Positions 61,900 through 64,000 of a DNA stretch of 64,000 bases are shown in pieces. Each line of letters begins with the position of its first letter. The stretch's first letter is position 1. Made by a program: the position numbers and the translations under genes. The stretch is from NCBI RefSeq assembly GCF_052324685.1, contig NW_027506889.1, forward strand, positions 1,908,896 through 1,972,895, read 5' to 3'. The notes beneath the pieces are model-generated. The model was given only the letters and a program-made list of their open reading frames with translations, ran no database searches and was not told the DNA's origin. The stretch is from Brachyhypopomus gauderio. Lineage: Eukaryota > Chordata > Actinopteri > Gymnotiformes > Hypopomidae.

Positions 61900-62604
61900 C
61901 TTCTCTCTCTCACATGTCATTGGCTGACCCGTGTGAAGCCTGTTGCTGCTGAAGCATTTTTTCAGCTTTGGGCTTCCTGCCTCTACGCTTTGGAGCTGGT
62001 CCATCCCCGCCTGACACACACACACAAATGTACAGACACTTTTTAAAAAGTAGAAGAAGAAATCCTAATTCTATTACAGCTAAATAAAGATACTGCTACT
62101 GTCACCGTTAGATTAGAACTGACTAATCTCTAACACAACTGGCTCCAGTAAACAGATGCTGCAAACCTAATATACTCTGATCAATGAATGACAACTGAGA
62201 TCAGTTTTATAAGAGAACCAGGCTCCACCTGCAGGGCTGGAGGTGGGACTACCACCTGCGTCCTCCTTCTCAGACTCCTGGTCAGCTTCTCCCTAAACAA
62301 ACAGACGTGATTAAGAGCTGGTGAGACGGGTGTGCGGTCAGTGTATATAAAACCATATCTCACTAGCACATGGGCCTCAAATCAGATTAGCAAGCAAGAT
62401 GGAAGCTGCCAGAGCTCTGGATTCAAGATTTTTTTTTTTATTAATGAAATTTTGAGCAGCTGTCTTCGGACCTCCAACCCGCTGCGGACCTTAACTTGAC
62501 GGCTCCCTGAGGTGAACAGGCCCTGGAAGGTCTTGTGCTCTTACCCTTTTCTTCCTCCCTCTTTTACTTTTTGCATCATCTGTGGATTTCTTTTGCGAGG
62601 ACTC
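57794..62604 (-). CDS. psip1: PC4/SFRS1-interacting protein (LEDGF/p75), C-terminal part
   Basis: Ten coding exons in transcript order: 62604-62545, 62292-62256, 62010-61914, 61706-61511, 60653-60559, 59915-59863, 59759-59689, 59150-59049, 58380-58179 and 57900-57794. They sum to 1020 nt, 339 residues in this window; all phases agree. AT-hook-like motifs (KRGRKKR, RRGRKPK) are followed by a charged linker and then the integrase-binding domain: [60 protein letters not shown] and [20 protein letters not shown]. The FLVGEG run and the neighbour snapc3 favour PSIP1 over its paralogue HDGFL2. LEDGF/p75 is a nuclear chromatin tether that reads H3K36 methylation through an N-terminal PWWP domain and binds MLL-menin through the integrase-binding domain. 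The PWWP exons are not in the window. The short exons in the charged linker are less certain. Confidence 0.93.
60029..60145. repeat. 34-bp minisatellite, about three and a half units
   Basis: Head-to-tail units with AGCTCCTCCCCTGAATGGGA then GTGCTGACTTCAGA. The CTCCTCCCCT-N-GGGAG part is a small inverted pair. It lies in a psip1 intron. Confidence 0.9.
61831..61898. repeat. (CA)n microsatellite
   Basis: About 34 CA units, 15 bases from the donor of the psip1 exon at 62010-61914. On the sense strand this is a (TG)n run shortly after the donor, with a (GA) stretch between. Confidence 0.95.
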
Positions 62605-64000
62605 CTGGGAATAATATGAAATATTTTATTCTAGAAACACACTGCATTACCTATTTTGATGCAAGCCAATGGGACAACTCCCTAGTCTGAGTATCAGCCT
62701 ATCAGCGGTGCATTCTGTTGTAGCCCAAACAGTCTGAAACCAATCAGAGTCAAACCTGCTTTCACCAAGTGACCAAACATTCAGTTTAAAATACAGATGG
62801 AGTTTCCCCCCTTACCATTATGACTGCCTTTGATTATACTATTACAAAATGATAAAACCTTCGACTTAATTCAATGGAAAGGAATTCATGAGTTCTGATA
62901 TTTGGAATGTTTATAGATAATTAAGGTCATCAAATTATTTGGAATCATCTATAAAAGTGTATTCTGGATCACAGAGGGAGTCCAGTTCTTTTCTGATGGG
63001 TCTAATCCAATCACAGCACAGTGGAAGCTATTACCTCTCCATTGGCTTTATGAGGTCAAAAGGATAAATAGATGGTTTGACAAGAGCAGTTTCAGGCTAT
63101 TAGAGATGATACTCTCTGGCTTTGCAATTTGTGAAGGATTTATGTCAACTTACCTGTAGAATAAAAACTTACCTTTGTACAAAAGAGACAAGTGAAAAAT
63201 AACACACTGTTTTGTATACAAAGCTAAGATTATATGACGTAAGATACAAAACCCATATAAAGGTTAGATGACTACAGTAAGTAAGAATGTCCACTTGATG
63301 ATTGAAAGCCAGCAGGACTGGCATGTTCTTAAGAAAAGTAAAGACACCGAGAGGGAGATTTAGGATGGTACACTGGGGTACCACATGCAACACTCCATTT
63401 CCTGCAGTCAGGCCAATGCACCCAGGAATGGACCATACAGTCCGAGGGTGATTAAGATGACTCAGAAACGAGACGACATGCAAAGAACAAAAGCAGATGA
63501 ATGATTAAGATAAAAAAAATATGAAGATACCCCCACTGATCATGCAGAACCGGTCATCAAAACATCATTTATGACAACGGGTGTGTTGTGATAAATGCCG
63601 TTTTCAATTCACAGGCAACCAATCTGTTCACCTATGAGCACTCTGAGTGTGAAAAGACGCCCAGGTGTGTGTGTGTGTGTGTGTGTGTGTCTGGTCAGGT
63701 AGGCACTGCGCCAAGCCTAGAGACCAGCGACCGAGGTCAACAGACGACGGCAAGCTGCACCGTCCCACCCTGCCAGCGGAGGATACACCCCAGCAGCACT
63801 ATGGCAACGAGCGTGGCGTTCTCCCACGCCCACCCCCAGCCCTCACCAAGCTTCACATGCAGACAACTCTACCCCGATATATTGGGGGGGGGGGGGGGGG
63901 GGGGGGAGAAAACAACGAAACACTACAAAGCCACGCCTCCCCCTTCCCCATGCAGACATTAACAGTACATACTTCCTCCACTAGAGGGCCCTGTTCAGAC
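62605..64000. other. Upstream psip1 intron, no exon found
   Basis: The sequence upstream of the exon at 62604 should be psip1 intron up to the window edge. I looked for PWWP-domain residues and found none. It holds a (GT)n at about 63666-63690 and a run of 23 G at 63884-63906. Confidence 0.5.
63884..63906. repeat. Homopolymer G run, 23 bases
   Basis: An uninterrupted run of G, with strong potential to form a G-quadruplex and a frequent site of assembly error. Confidence 0.95.

Noticed and set aside
1-64000. CRISPR arrays, bacterial operons or prophage
   Set aside because: Intron-containing vertebrate genes and eukaryotic transposons run through the whole window. The short tandem repeats lack the repeat-spacer layout of CRISPR.

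Overview
This window is nuclear genomic DNA from a ray-finned fish. The genes are vertebrate orthologues split into short GT-AG exons. The gaps hold Tc1-like and hAT-like DNA transposons, tRNA-derived SINEs, LINE tails, many (CA)n and (TA)n microsatellites and minisatellites. The style of the repeats suggests an ostariophysan (characin, catfish or electric-fish relatives), but this is an impression, not a proof.

Layout: (1) 1-2.65 kb, no gene seen. (2) 2.65-3.72 kb (+), a two-exon CCCH zinc-finger protein of unknown function. (3) 12.12-4.86 kb (-), zfp91, twelve coding exons, tail to tail with gene 2. (4) 12.1-17.8 kb, intergenic, with two hAT-type relics. (5) 21.45-17.85 kb (-), casp6, eight coding exons. 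(6) 23.56-22.54 kb (-), pla2g12a, four exons. (7) 37.32-25.28 kb (-), dnajb14, eight exons and a repeat-rich 6.6 kb second intron. (8) 37.4-51.5 kb, a repeat-rich block with no convincing gene: two Tc1-like transposons (one with a 5'-truncated LINE tail in it, the other with a candidate solo LTR in it), a tandem repeat, and a broken Ty3/Gypsy-type retroelement that itself carries a hAT MITE. (9) 51.58-55.75 kb (+), snapc3, nine exons. (10) 62.60-57.79 kb (-), the 3' part of psip1 (LEDGF/p75), tail to tail with snapc3; its PWWP end lies beyond the window.

For six of the seven genes I rebuilt the exon chain by hand from splice signals, codon phase and remembered human orthologues. The summed coding lengths of zfp91, casp6, pla2g12a, dnajb14, snapc3 and the psip1 part are each divisible by three. 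The genes do not form one pathway. The casp6-pla2g12a-dnajb14 run and the snapc3-psip1 pair match neighbourhoods known from human chromosomes 4q and 9p; zfp91 is on 11q in human. The transposon block at 38-51 kb sits at the join between two of these ancestral neighbourhoods.

I found no sign of an unknown multi-gene system. The most interesting points are an extra, phase-matched duplicate exon in zfp91, a decayed tandem duplication of the 3' half of casp6, a 21-bp minisatellite ending about 30 bp from a dnajb14 splice donor, SINE copies that seeded long (CA)n arrays, and layered transposon insertions with clear target-site duplications.
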